DNA from: Cellulophaga sp. L1A9
GTDB taxonomy: Bacteria > Bacteroidota > Bacteroidia > Flavobacteriales > Flavobacteriaceae
Reading direction: 5' to 3'
DNA length: 64,000 bases
NCBI RefSeq assembly: GCF_009797025.1
Contig: NZ_CP047027.1
Span: forward strand, 4,526,001-4,590,000
This document shows positions 17,662 through 27,291 of this stretch, piece by piece. The position numbers were made by a program, and so were the translations under genes. The first letter of the stretch is position 1. Each line of letters opens with the position of its first letter. A model generated the notes under the pieces. It saw only the letters and a list, made by a program, of their open reading frames with translations. It searched no databases and had not been told where the DNA came from.

Positions 17662-18183
17662 ATGGGTCAAGAACCATCGGTTTGCGAAGAGAGCGTTTAT
17701 AATAACATTTATCGAACCCATGCAGAAGGTTTGCGAAATTATCTTTACTATAAGTTTGGTGATATGCAGCGAGCAGAAGATATTGTACATGATTCTTTCG
17801 TTAAATTGTGGTCTATATGTAGTACGGTGGTTTATAAAAAAGTAGCCAGTTTTCTTTATAGTATTTCACGAAATCTAATGATCGATACACTACGTAATAA
17901 GAAAGTTGCTTTAAAATTTGAGAAAGGATTGGTTAAGGAACAAGATAATGAAGACCCATATTTTAAATTAAGAACAAAAGAGTTTAGATTAAATCTAGAG
18001 TCCGTAATTTCAGATTTACCAGAAAAGCAACGCGAGGCTTTTTTAATGAATAGAATAGAAAAGCTTACTTATAAAGAAATAGCGATAAGACTAGAAGTTA
18101 GTGAGACAGCGATAGAAAAACGAATTTCTAAAGCATTGATAAAATTGAATTCGATTACAGAAATTAAAGATTTTTCTATTTAG
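17662..18183 (+). CDS. ECF sigma factor, FecI/RpoE-like
   Basis: The 173-residue protein has sigma region 2 (about 15-80, YNNIYRTHAEGLRNYLYYKF, DIVHDSFVKLW) and region 4 (about 115-165, LPEKQREAFLMNRIEKLTYK, EIAIRLEVSETAIEKRI). It lacks region 3, as ECF factors do. It is followed by a FecR-like gene and a TonB receptor with an STN domain, the standard cell-surface signalling trio. It should direct transcription of the receptor and the peroxidase genes downstream. Confidence 0.9.
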   Translation: MGQEPSVCEESVYNNIYRTHAEGLRNYLYYKFGDMQRAEDIVHDSFVKLWSICSTVVYKKVASFLYSISRNLMIDTLRNKKVALKFEKGLVKEQDNEDPYFKLRTKEFRLNLESVISDLPEKQREAFLMNRIEKLTYKEIAIRLEVSETAIEKRISKALIKLNSITEIKDFSI

Positions 18184-18220
18184 CAGGTTGGTTAAATAGT
18201 TTTTTAAACGTACTACTAGT

Positions 18221-19129
18221 ATGAGCAAGCATTTAGAAGATAAAAATTTAATTGCCCGTTGGATGGATGATCGTTTAAGTAACGAGGAGAAAGAACAACT
18301 GAAAGAATCGGGTGAACTAGATGCGCTTAAAACTGTAATTGATGATATAGATACCTGGAAGGTAAAACCATTTAATCTAGATGCAGGCTTAGCCAGGTTA
18401 ACGGAAGAGAATAAGACAGTTGTTCCATTAAAAAAGAGCAATAAAAATTGGCTACATATTGCCGCAAGTGCAGCTATATTACTTTCCTGTAGTTTGGTTT
18501 GGTATTTAACGACAATTAGTTCCACTACTATTGCTACAAAAATTGCAGAGAGTAAAACAGTTGAACTACCAACAGGTTCTTTGGTTGAATTAGATGCTGC
18601 ATCAAGTATAACATTTAATAAAGATGATTGGGAGGACAGAAGAATGCTTACTCTTTCAGGTCAAGCATTTTTTAACGTAACTAGCGGTGCTCCTTTTGTA
18701 GTGAAAACTCCCACGGCACAAGTTTCTGTGTTAGGTACGCAGTTTAATATAAGCACACAAGAGGAACAGTTTTCGGTATACTGTTATGAAGGTAAAATAG
18801 AAGTTTCGTATAAAAACAATTCAGAAATTATTACGAAAGGGCAAAGTGTATTTTTAGTAAATGGCAAACTTAAAAAAGATAAACACGAATATTTAAGTCC
18901 GGAATGGATGAATGGTTTAAGTACCTATGATAGAACTCCGTTAAAAACAGTTGTAGCTGATGTGAAACGCTATTATAATGTAGAGGTTAATCTTCCTAAA
19001 AAGTATGATACACTTCAGTTTACAGGTACAATAGCGCATAAAGATTTGCAACAAACTTTAAACACCATTTTTACCACAATGGAAATTAAATACGAGCTTC
19101 AAGAAGATAATACCGTTATTTTTGAATAG
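18221..19129 (+). CDS. FecR-like anti-sigma regulator
   Basis: The 302-residue protein has a cytosolic N-terminal part (about 1-80), one membrane helix (about 83-102) and a periplasmic FecR domain (about 105-205, KTVELPTGSLVELDAASSIT, GQAFFNV, VLGTQFNI). A DUF4974-like C-terminal domain follows (about 225-300, PLKTVVADVKRYYNVEVNL). It transmits the state of the TonB receptor to the sigma factor. The downstream receptor follows at once. Confidence 0.9.
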   Translation: MSKHLEDKNLIARWMDDRLSNEEKEQLKESGELDALKTVIDDIDTWKVKPFNLDAGLARLTEENKTVVPLKKSNKNWLHIAASAAILLSCSLVWYLTTISSTTIATKIAESKTVELPTGSLVELDAASSITFNKDDWEDRRMLTLSGQAFFNVTSGAPFVVKTPTAQVSVLGTQFNISTQEEQFSVYCYEGKIEVSYKNNSEIITKGQSVFLVNGKLKKDKHEYLSPEWMNGLSTYDRTPLKTVVADVKRYYNVEVNLPKKYDTLQFTGTIAHKDLQQTLNTIFTTMEIKYELQEDNTVIFE

Positions 19130-19151
19130 TATTGAACGTATAAAGCATAAT

Positions 19152-21656
19152 ATGAGACCCATGTATAAGCATAACAGAACATTACTTCAATTTCTTGTTC
19201 TTAGTTGGTGTTGTATTTTTTTTCCTTGCATATCATTTTCTCAAAACGGTCCTACATTAAAATTAGTAGATTTTTTAGACGAATTAAAAGCCACTTATAA
19301 TGTAGATTTTATCTATAACCACACACTTTTAGATCAAGTTATACTTCCCTCCTCTTCACATGATTGCGAATCGTTAGAAAATTGTTTAGCGAATATAAAT
19401 GAAAAGGCTCCTATCAAATTTATTAAAGATGGAACCAACTCATATATGGTAGTACCTATTAGAAATGATATTTCATTTAGTGTTATAGATGCAGAAAATA
19501 GTGAAGCTATTCCTAATATAACCATTCAAATTAATAAGGGAGAAGAGCGCTTTTTGTATCCTATTAATTCAAGGTATACGATCAAGAATATATTCGCATT
19601 AGATTCAGTTTATATACGTGCTTCATTTTATTCCAAATTAGATATACTAGCTTCTGATTTGAGGGCATTAAAAACACCTGTGCGCTTAGAACCTGCTATG
19701 ATTCATTTGAATGAAGTTCAAATAACCGATTATTTGACAAGGGGCGTTAATGCTAAGATTAGTGACAATACCTTTCATATATATATGAGGTCATTGGGTT
19801 TACTAGCTGGGGAAACTGATGGTGATGTTTTCAATGTGGTTAAAAATATACCGGGAGTACATACGCCAAGTGGTAAACCTGGTAATTTAAATTTTAGAGG
19901 AAGTACATTTGACCAATCACTTATTGAAATTGACGATATTCCCATTTACCATAACGGGCATTTTTATGGCGCCATAGCACCTTTTAACCCCACAATAGTT
20001 AACGAAATTGAAATTCAAAGAAATACCCTTTCTGCAGAATGGGGAGGTCGTGTTGGGGGGCTAATTCATATGACCACAAGCAATACTGTACCGGACTCCA
20101 CTGAATATAACGTTCAAGCAAATACAGTATATGCAGGTGCTACGGCAAAAATTCCTATTTTAAGAGATAAGCTTGCTTTATATGTAGCCGGTAGATCTAA
20201 TTACCCGAGTATTAATTCTCCAAAACTTACCGCCTTTTCTAATCTTAATTTTCAAGGTAGTCGTTTAGAAGATGTTGCAAATAAGGTCAATAGCGAAAAT
20301 TTTAAAGTTGGTTTCTATGATATCAATTCAAAATTGGTTTATGATATCAATGAGAATCATAAAGCCACAATCAGCTACATCAATATTCAAAATATTTTAT
20401 CGGCAACCTTAGAAGATTCTGAGGATAAAGACATTAAAGATTTCAGGGATTTATCATTGAATAATTGGGGAATGAATATTAAATGGGAAGGCACCTTGTC
20501 GGAGAAACTCAAAGTCCAAGCACGAATCAGTAAATCGTTATTATACATAGATAACAAAAGTGAAGGATTTTCAGCATCTGAACGTTCAAGTTTTGAAAAA
20601 TACGCTAACACTATTGATGATACACGTATCATAACAGAAATTCAATTACAGCTAAACGAAAATACTGAACTAGAAACCGGATACACTTTAACCGATTATA
20701 GTCTAAGGTTCGATGAGCGTAATGATGAGAATAATGTAGACAATCGTAGAGATCAAGATGCATTAACTCATAGTGCTTTCTTATCTATTAATAAAAATTG
20801 GAACGATAAGATAACAGCTAATTTTGGTATGCATACCGATTATTACGAACCTAATAAAAGGTTTTATGCAGACCCTAGAATTTCAATTAATGTTAGAACA
20901 AGTAATGCCCTTTATTTAAAAACTTCGGCAGGTCGATCTCATCAATTTATTCAAAAAAAGATTCGAGACGATTTTGATGATTTTAATAACCAGACCCAGT
21001 TTTGGTATCTACCTGATCAAACTACTTCAGTACTTGAGGGTTACCAGACTATGTTAGGTGCCTTGTACAATAAATCAGGTTGGTTAATAGATTTTGAATT
21101 GTATAGTAAAAGTACCAACAATGTAACTTTACAAACCAATACGAGCTCCCTCCAAAAAGGAAAGTTGAAAAGTATGGGTGCTGATTTGTTTGTAAAAAGG
21201 AGATGGAACAATTTTGAAACCTTGTTTAGTTATTCGCTAAGTGATGTAAATACGGACTTTGATGAAACCTTGCCAATATTTTTTGATCAACGCCATATTT
21301 TGCATGTTACGGGTTTATGGCATTTAGATCCTTTTAATTTGTCGGTAACCTGGGGCTATTTTACCGGTATGCCGGTAATTGTACCAGATTTTGATAGTGA
21401 TAGCTCAATTTCACAAAGCGATTTGGATATTGGCTATACCAATCGTTTCCCTAATATGCATCAATTAGACCTATCAGCAACATATGAATTCACAAATGCT
21501 AAAAAAGGTTGGAAGGGCATTGTAGGGTTGTCATTTGTGAATCTTTATGACCAAGATAATATCGTAAACATATTTCAGAATGAGCCACCGGTAGATAACC
21601 CCTACCGCAGAACTATAGGCTTCGCTCCTAACCTACAACTTAGCATACAGTTTTAG
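19152..21656 (+). CDS. TonB-dependent transducer with STN domain
   Basis: The protein of about 834 residues has a signal peptide (cut near SFSQ) and an STN domain (FLDELKATYNVDFIYNHTLL, about 40-95). Next come a carboxypeptidase-like beta domain, a plug (FNVVKNIPGVHTPSGKPGNL, EIQRNTLSAEWGGRVGG) and a full beta-barrel to the final aromatic residue (LQLSIQF). The STN domain contacts FecR, so this receptor both transports and signals. A TTG at 19122 overlaps fecR, but the ATG at 19152 (or 19161) fits the signal peptide better. The ligand is unknown; the linked peroxidases suggest an oxidant-, halide- or heme-related cue (inference). Confidence 0.85.
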   Translation: MRPMYKHNRTLLQFLVLSWCCIFFPCISFSQNGPTLKLVDFLDELKATYNVDFIYNHTLLDQVILPSSSHDCESLENCLANINEKAPIKFIKDGTNSYMVVPIRNDISFSVIDAENSEAIPNITIQINKGEERFLYPINSRYTIKNIFALDSVYIRASFYSKLDILASDLRALKTPVRLEPAMIHLNEVQITDYLTRGVNAKISDNTFHIYMRSLGLLAGETDGDVFNVVKNIPGVHTPSGKPGNLNFRGSTFDQSLIEIDDIPIYHNGHFYGAIAPFNPTIVNEIEIQRNTLSAEWGGRVGGLIHMTTSNTVPDSTEYNVQANTVYAGATAKIPILRDKLALYVAGRSNYPSINSPKLTAFSNLNFQGSRLEDVANKVNSENFKVGFYDINSKLVYDINENHKATISYINIQNILSATLEDSEDKDIKDFRDLSLNNWGMNIKWEGTLSEKLKVQARISKSLLYIDNKSEGFSASERSSFEKYANTIDDTRIITEIQLQLNENTELETGYTLTDYSLRFDERNDENNVDNRRDQDALTHSAFLSINKNWNDKITANFGMHTDYYEPNKRFYADPRISINVRTSNALYLKTSAGRSHQFIQKKIRDDFDDFNNQTQFWYLPDQTTSVLEGYQTMLGALYNKSGWLIDFELYSKSTNNVTLQTNTSSLQKGKLKSMGADLFVKRRWNNFETLFSYSLSDVNTDFDETLPIFFDQRHILHVTGLWHLDPFNLSVTWGYFTGMPVIVPDFDSDSSISQSDLDIGYTNRFPNMHQLDLSATYEFTNAKKGWKGIVGLSFVNLYDQDNIVNIFQNEPPVDNPYRRTIGFAPNLQLSIQF

Positions 21657-21823
21657 GTGGTCTACTAATATTAAAACACCATTTAATCTTACCGCTTTAT
21701 CAGTATTCTAACAACTATTTTAATTTATTTTTAAAATAAGGGTTGGGTAGATTCATAAGCAAAACGTATTAAGGAAAAGGCAAAAAATAGCCTTCTATAA
21801 ACATTAACCTTAATGCGAAAATT

Positions 21824-23278
21824 ATGAGAAATTTTAATATAGGATGGGTGCTACTAATTTTATCTGTCATATTAGTACAGTCTTGTGCGAAAGATGAATT
21901 AGATGTTTTGGAAATTAGCGAGACGGATACAGATGATTTTGAAACCGTAGCTCAAGATTCCTTAACCGCTAGAAGACAGAACGATCGCAACAATGGTTTA
22001 AACCCTTCAGAAGAGACCGTGCAGCTTATAACGGATTGGAACGATCTGTGGTTAGTATTAGATCGTTACACTAACGGTTTAAGACCAAACACTACGGCAA
22101 GAGCACTTGCTTATATTCATTTAGCTGGTTATGAAACAACAGTTGCTGATATGGATGGTTATGGATCAACCAGAAATCAATTGCAAGGTTTTAATCTAGA
22201 CCAAAATGATAGGGCTGCTAATGTTGATAGAAATTTAGCACTGAACACCTGTTATGCTTTGGTATTTGATCATTTTATGCTCAGTGTATCCAACAATGCT
22301 AAAGCCGGTATTGCTACTTTAGAAAATGAAATGGCAGAAGAATTATCTGAAAATTTGTCTCAAGAAGAAATAGAAGATTCTGAAGAGTGGGGAACATTAG
22401 TAGCGGAAATGGTCATTGCCTATAGCCAAACGGATAATGAAGCTGAAACCCAACAATTAGACCCCAATCCGGATTCTTATGTGGCTCCTGTGGGTGAGGG
22501 TCTATGGGCGGCATCTGAGGGAGAAACCGCATGGTTTCCTTATTGGAACAGGGTACGAACTTTTGTAATTTCTCCAGAACAGACTTCTAGTACACCACCA
22601 CCATTCTTGCACAATGAGAATAGAAATAGTGGATATTACAATCAAATGGATGAGGTAGAAAATACTGCAACCACGGCCCGATTAGAAGATAATGAAGATT
22701 TATGGATTTCAGAATTCTGGTCAGATGATGTAGAGGGTTTGATGATGAGTCCTCCTGGACGTCAGTTTTCAATAGCCAATCAGCTTATAGAACAAGAAGA
22801 TTTAGATTATGAAGAAACCTTAGAATTGTTGTTGCGATTAGGTTTTGCTATGAACGACGCAGCGGTTTCGGCGTGGGATGATAAATATACTTACAACACG
22901 GAGCGTCCAAGTAGATATATTTTAGAATATATAAGCGACGATTTTCAAACGAATTTAGCACGGTTTATTTCATCTCCAAACCCTGCCTTTCCCGCTTATC
23001 CCTCAGGGCATGCAACCTTTGCAGCAGCGGCATCGGGAGTATTTATGGACATTTTTGGTGGTGATGCAATCAATTTTATAGATAGAACCCATGCCGGGCG
23101 ATCAGAATTTAGAAGCGATTCTAGAAGTTTTAATTCTTTTTCTGAAATGGCAGAAGAAAACGGATATTCAAGAATACCATTAGGTGTACATATACAAGCT
23201 GATAGTGATGAAGGTGCCCGTTTAGGATATGAAATTTCAGCAGCAATCAACAACTTCAGTCTTTCCCCAAATTTTTAG
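21824..23278 (+). CDS. vanadium-dependent haloperoxidase/PAP2-like lipoprotein
   Basis: The 484-residue protein begins with a lipoprotein signal (LSVILVQSCAKDE). Its C-terminal half has the vanadate/phosphate-binding signatures of the VHPO/PAP2 superfamily: ERPSRYI (about 365), AYPSGHATFAAAASG (about 391-405) and VHIQADSDEGARLGYEI (about 455-470). The His of PSGH and the HxxxDxxxG pattern fit vanadium haloperoxidases, which oxidise halides with H2O2; acid phosphatases share the fold. The start ATG is followed directly by a good signal peptide. It lies in line with the TonB receptor and the di-heme peroxidase. Confidence 0.75.
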   Translation: MRNFNIGWVLLILSVILVQSCAKDELDVLEISETDTDDFETVAQDSLTARRQNDRNNGLNPSEETVQLITDWNDLWLVLDRYTNGLRPNTTARALAYIHLAGYETTVADMDGYGSTRNQLQGFNLDQNDRAANVDRNLALNTCYALVFDHFMLSVSNNAKAGIATLENEMAEELSENLSQEEIEDSEEWGTLVAEMVIAYSQTDNEAETQQLDPNPDSYVAPVGEGLWAASEGETAWFPYWNRVRTFVISPEQTSSTPPPFLHNENRNSGYYNQMDEVENTATTARLEDNEDLWISEFWSDDVEGLMMSPPGRQFSIANQLIEQEDLDYEETLELLLRLGFAMNDAAVSAWDDKYTYNTERPSRYILEYISDDFQTNLARFISSPNPAFPAYPSGHATFAAAASGVFMDIFGGDAINFIDRTHAGRSEFRSDSRSFNSFSEMAEENGYSRIPLGVHIQADSDEGARLGYEISAAINNFSLSPNF

Positions 23279-23290
23279 CATAAACTTTTG

Positions 23291-23330
23291 ATTGTAAAGG
23301 TTTCGCCATTGCTGGCGAAGCTTTTACAAT
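23291..23330 (+). terminator. long hairpin between the two peroxidase genes
   Basis: Seventeen-base arms (ATTGTAAAGGTTTCGCC against GGCGAAGCTTTTACAAT) with two mismatched or wobble positions enclose a 6-base loop. No clear U-tract follows, so it may stop or attenuate transcription, or protect the upstream message, rather than act as a strong terminator. Confidence 0.6.
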
Positions 23331-23421
23331 TATAAAACATCTACCCTTCCAAAATTTAAATGACCTGAATGACAAGAAACTACTTTTTAATTTTTATCAA
23401 TCCTTTTAAAATCAATTTAAT

Positions 23422-24630
23422 ATGAAAAAGTATGTTATCACCTTATGTCTAATGACATTTTTAATTATTTCCTGCGCTAAAGATGAGTATATAGAAATTC
23501 CTGAAGCTGAGGAAGTAGTTTTGATTGAAGATGAAAATGAAGTTGATACCACGGTAGAAGAAGAAATATCAGATATTGTTGAGGTAGACGATTCCATTCT
23601 AAATCTACCAGATTCACCTTTTAATTATGCCAACATACTTTTGCCAAATTTTTTCTTGGATAATGAGGTAGGTGATGAGGATAACACTCCTAATAATAAC
23701 ACGACTACCGATGACGGTGCAACATTAGGTAGGGTGCTATTTTACGATAAAAACTTATCTATGAATAATACCATTTCTTGTGCTTCATGCCATATACAAG
23801 AAAACGGATTCTCTGACCCGAATGCATTAAGTATAGGATTTGACGGTGAATTAACCTCAAGAAATTCTATGGGGCTGGCAAATGCTAGATTCTATGCAAA
23901 TGGTAGATTCTTTTGGGACGAAAGAGCGGCAACCTTAGAAGCCCAAACATTAGTGCCGATACAAGACCTTGTAGAAATGGGGTTGACATTAACTGAATTA
24001 GAAGCCAAATTATCGCAACAAACCTATTATGCTACTTTATTTACAAATGCTTTTGGCGATGAAACGATTACAAGCAATCGCGTGGCATTGGCACTATCAC
24101 AATTTATAAGATCAATGGTTTCTTACGAATCTAAATTTGATGAAGGGCTAGCTCAGACCCAAGATATAGATGACAATTTCCCCAATTTTACGACATCTGA
24201 AAATAGAGGTAAGCAATTGTTTATGAGTAATCAAACGCGATGTTTTGATTGTCATGCTACTAATGTATTTGTAGGAGATGACGCAAGAAACAATGGATTG
24301 GATGCTACCATAACAGATTTAGGTGTCGGTGGTATTACAGGAAACAACAATGAGTTAGGTGAATTTAAAGTGCCATCATTAAGAAATATAGCCTTAACTG
24401 GACCGTATATGCATGACGGTAGGTTTGAAACTTTAGAAGAAGTTGTTGAACATTACAATAGCGGTGTACAAGACAATCCTAATTTAGATAATAGATTAAC
24501 CCAAGGTAATAATGTTCGTCGATTAAACTTGTCTGAGGCGGATAAACAAGCCTTGGTAGATTTTCTAAATACTTTAACCGATGATACGTTTATTAACGAC
24601 GAGAAATATGCCAGTCCGTTTTTGGAATAA
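23422..24630 (+). CDS. di-heme cytochrome c peroxidase-family lipoprotein
   Basis: The 402-residue protein has a lipoprotein signal (TFLIISCAKDE) and an acidic linker. Two c-type heme motifs follow, CASCH (about 120-124) and CFDCH (about 273-277). The layout is that of bacterial cytochrome c peroxidases and MauG/MbnH relatives (LGRVLFYDKNLS, FWDERAATLEAQ, FKVPSLRNIALTGPYMHDGR). It should act in the periplasm on H2O2 or in oxidative modification. Its last codons (LE, stop) lie inside the 220-bp repeat starting at 24622, so the original C-terminus may have been longer and was set by the insertion junction. Confidence 0.85.
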   Translation: MKKYVITLCLMTFLIISCAKDEYIEIPEAEEVVLIEDENEVDTTVEEEISDIVEVDDSILNLPDSPFNYANILLPNFFLDNEVGDEDNTPNNNTTTDDGATLGRVLFYDKNLSMNNTISCASCHIQENGFSDPNALSIGFDGELTSRNSMGLANARFYANGRFFWDERAATLEAQTLVPIQDLVEMGLTLTELEAKLSQQTYYATLFTNAFGDETITSNRVALALSQFIRSMVSYESKFDEGLAQTQDIDDNFPNFTTSENRGKQLFMSNQTRCFDCHATNVFVGDDARNNGLDATITDLGVGGITGNNNELGEFKVPSLRNIALTGPYMHDGRFETLEEVVEHYNSGVQDNPNLDNRLTQGNNVRRLNLSEADKQALVDFLNTLTDDTFINDEKYASPFLE

Positions 24631-24841
24631 TTATTATCATACGGCGAAAAATAAAAATAGTATTCCTCATTATCTAAGTCTATTTACGGTGCCATTAACC
24701 TATTAATCCCTGAATTCATTTTTCTATTGACGAGTTCCTCATGGCTTAGTACCGCTCCTTCCGTATTATATATCGTATCCGTTTTGTTAATAGATTCCAT
24801 ATAAGGATGCTTAGCCATGCGCTTTTTCTTATATTCTTTTT
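24622..24841. repeat. 220-bp direct repeat, copy 2
   Basis: Direct counterpart of 16115-16334, same orientation and length, about 95% identical by eye. It marks the right edge of the insert and contributes the final codons and stop of the di-heme peroxidase gene on the plus strand. Confidence 0.9.
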
Positions 24842-24959
24842 CCCTAGCTGACATTTTATAATCTGCCAAAAGACGGTATTTTTTCATAGTTTCTGGTGGG
24901 AATACTGAGTCATAGAAATATCCTTGAATTAGTTGTACCCTACCGTTATCTAACACCAC
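24622..24959 (-). pseudogene. middle part of the split LRR gene, after an amber codon
   Basis: The LRR frame from 26291 meets TAG at 24960-24962 (GGG TAC TAG, one base from TGG Trp). It then continues in the same frame as VVLDNGRVQLIQGYFYDSVF, KKYRLLADYKMSARE and the repeat segment KEYKKKRMAKHPYMESINKT. A second nonsense codon (TAA where copy 1 encodes Leu) follows LMAP. The frame breaks off at 24622 where the insert begins. A GTG at 24959 makes this look like a 91-codon gene, but the continuous frame shows it is decayed coding sequence. Confidence 0.7.
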
Positions 24960-26291
24960 CTAGTACCCTAAACTCTTGTCGTTCAATAGTTCTATAAGTG
25001 CCTCTGTTTTAGATTGTATGTTAGTGTATGAAGGAGCATACGGGTTTGTATACACCTCTATATTAGGACTAATATGTGCTTCTAATAAGTTTAGATCATT
25101 GGTATACACCAAAATTGTCTTGTTATTTTTAAGGATATGATCTCGTTGCAACTCATAGCTAGTCACCACCTCATTATAGGCTTCTACAGCTTTATTATGA
25201 GCTTCTATGATAGGATCTTTTTTACGTAGCACTACGGTATAAAACACTATTCCACCTAAAAAAATTATTCCTCCAATAAACAGTGCTAACGTACTACAGC
25301 CGCTATTCGTCTCAGAACCAGCAGTACCTAATTCTGAAGCCATTGAATTATTCGGTGGAGATTCAAATATATCTTCTAGGTGCTTATATTCTTCTGATTC
25401 AGGATCTTCTTCTTCCAATTCATCCTCATCAATACCCGGAAAAGCGTTCTTGAGGAGTACTTTAGTTTCTTCCGTGTATAAATTGCCATTGAACCAAATT
25501 TCCAAACTTTCCCTATTTAATCTAAAAAACGAACTTGGGAAGCTGCTTATCTTATTATAACTAAGGTCTAGAAAAGTTAAGCTATGCAGCAAACCAATTG
25601 TACTTGGTAGTTCTTGCAGGTTATTGCCATCAACACTTAACCACTCCAATCTTCTTAGCTCACCAAAAGATTCCGGCAGGTATTTTAATTGACCATTTCC
25701 AAAATTGATTTTCTCTAATTGATGGAGTTTACCAAAATTTTCAGGTAAATACTCGAAGCAATTGTCCGCTGCCCATAGCTCCTTTAAATACCTCAAATTA
25801 GCAAAATTTGCCGGTAGGCTTTCTAACTGATTACCATCTAAAGACAGTACTTCTAAGTATTTGATACGCGTAACTACTTCTGGTACCTTCTTTAATTTAA
25901 GACTAAAGATTGCTAAATCTCTTAACGCATAGAGTTTATCAATCCACTGCGGGAATTCAACTAAAGGGTTAGCACCAAAACCCAATTCTTTTAAGTTTGT
26001 TAATGCACTGAAAGATTCAGGAATAATTTCTAACTGATTTTCTGAGAGCGAGAGTGTTTTTAAATACCTAAATTGAAGCAAGAATTCAGGAACACTAGTA
26101 AAATTGTTGCCGCGAAGATGTAAAACTTCTAAATATTTCAGTTCCGTAATAAAATCTGGCAACTCTGTGAGTTGATTATCACTTAGATTAAGTTCTCTTA
26201 ATTTAAGATTCTTCAGAATACTTTTCGGTACTTCTTTGAGGTTTTGATTGGATAAATCTAGAACATCTTTCTTTTCCTTTTCGTAGGCCAT
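24960..26291 (-). pseudogene. 5' part of LRR membrane protein interrupted by insertion
   Basis: The 443 codons encode about eleven LRR units of 23 residues (about 10-270, LRELNLSDNQLTELPDFITE). An acidic linker (EDELEEEDPESEEYKHLEDI), one membrane helix (about 330-352, LALFIGGIIFLGGIVFYTVV) and a further periplasmic or cytosolic stretch follow. With the pieces at 24622-24959 and 16009-16114 the ancestral protein would have had about 590 residues. The truncated product may still be made, as the LRR and membrane helix are complete, but its C-terminal domain is lost. The LRR lipoprotein at 14769 was its operon partner. Confidence 0.65.
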
Positions 26292-26406
26292 GTAGTTTGG
26301 TAAATGCTATAGGATATAGTACGAATTTAAGGAATTAAATTTTGGTATTATGCTTAGATTTATCGGTAGCTCAAATAAATCGAAGTCTTTTATTTGATGC
26401 GAATGA

Positions 26407-27186
26407 TTACAATACCGCTCCCTTGTCTAACCAACGTTGCAAAAGAGCATCGTTATGAGAAATAGGGACCAAATGAAATTTAGAAAATCGCTTGAAAACT
26501 CTCGATTCTTCTAGTGTTTCCATACAAACAGATACTGGAGAAAGATAGTTGGAATGGATTAGAAATAATTTGCCGTCACGCTTTAACAGATAGCCAACAT
26601 GCCCTTCATCAAAACCTATAAAATAGAGGCCTTCTTCCGTTAATCCATCAATCTCTGCAAACGCTTTTTCTGGTGTATCTTGATCAACGTTGTGAATTAT
26701 AGCTCCACAACTAATCATTTTAGCCTCATCAATAGGAGATTTTTGAGCCAATGTATACCGATTGATATTTATACCCATATCGCGTAAGGTGGTAGATATA
26801 AAATAGCCACATGCAATTTTACCTTGGTTAGGTATTGCGGTATGACCTCCAAAACTCCAAGGAGTTCCGTACCAGTGCGGTATGATCTGATCTACTAACT
26901 GATTGGCAAAAGCTATTTTAATTGTCTCAAGAGAAATAGTACCTAAACGAAGTTCTTCTTTTAAACGCAAACGAAGCTTACCCGCATCTACTTTAGAGCT
27001 GGCATAAGAAACAGCAATACTATCTGAATCTGTTTTAAACTCAAAGGCTAAACTCTCCTTAAAACTCCTATTTCTCGCTATTGGAAAGGGCTTTTCAACA
27101 GTAAAGCTATAGGCTTCCACATTTTCTGCTTTGGGCGGTAAATCGCTTGTAAGACCAAAAGAAAGGAGTAAAGAGAAAAATAGCAT
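26407..27186 (-). CDS. exported putative cysteine peptidase, NlpC/P60-like
   Basis: The 259-residue protein has a signal peptide (LFFSLLLSFGLTSD). The C-terminal half shows the order Cys then His seen in NlpC/P60 enzymes: WYGTPWSFGGH, then KIACGYFISTTLRDMGIN with a candidate nucleophile Cys, then EGHVGYLLKRDGKLFLIHSN with a candidate His. Such enzymes cut peptidoglycan stem peptides or related amides. The fit is by motif order only, and no N-terminal SH3 domain was recognised. It is followed about 100 bp later by another exported protein with a similar Cys/His order. Confidence 0.5.
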   Translation of the reverse strand: MLFFSLLLSFGLTSDLPPKAENVEAYSFTVEKPFPIARNRSFKESLAFEFKTDSDSIAVSYASSKVDAGKLRLRLKEELRLGTISLETIKIAFANQLVDQIIPHWYGTPWSFGGHTAIPNQGKIACGYFISTTLRDMGININRYTLAQKSPIDEAKMISCGAIIHNVDQDTPEKAFAEIDGLTEEGLYFIGFDEGHVGYLLKRDGKLFLIHSNYLSPVSVCMETLEESRVFKRFSKFHLVPISHNDALLQRWLDKGAVL

Positions 27187-27291
27187 GAATTTTTTTAGTG
27201 TATTAAGAGTTAGGCGATGTTTTAGTAACGTATTATTTAAGAGGAAATTACATTGAAAATGTTAAACTTTTGCTTTACTCCGTAATGCCCT

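Noticed and set aside
16115..24841. 220-bp repeats as an IS target-site duplication
   Set aside because: IS3 elements duplicate only a few bases, and the repeats here are 220 bp and 5% diverged.
24684..24959. Independent 91-residue gene starting at GTG
   Set aside because: It is in the same frame as the upstream LRR protein and separated from it only by a TAG where Trp is one base away.
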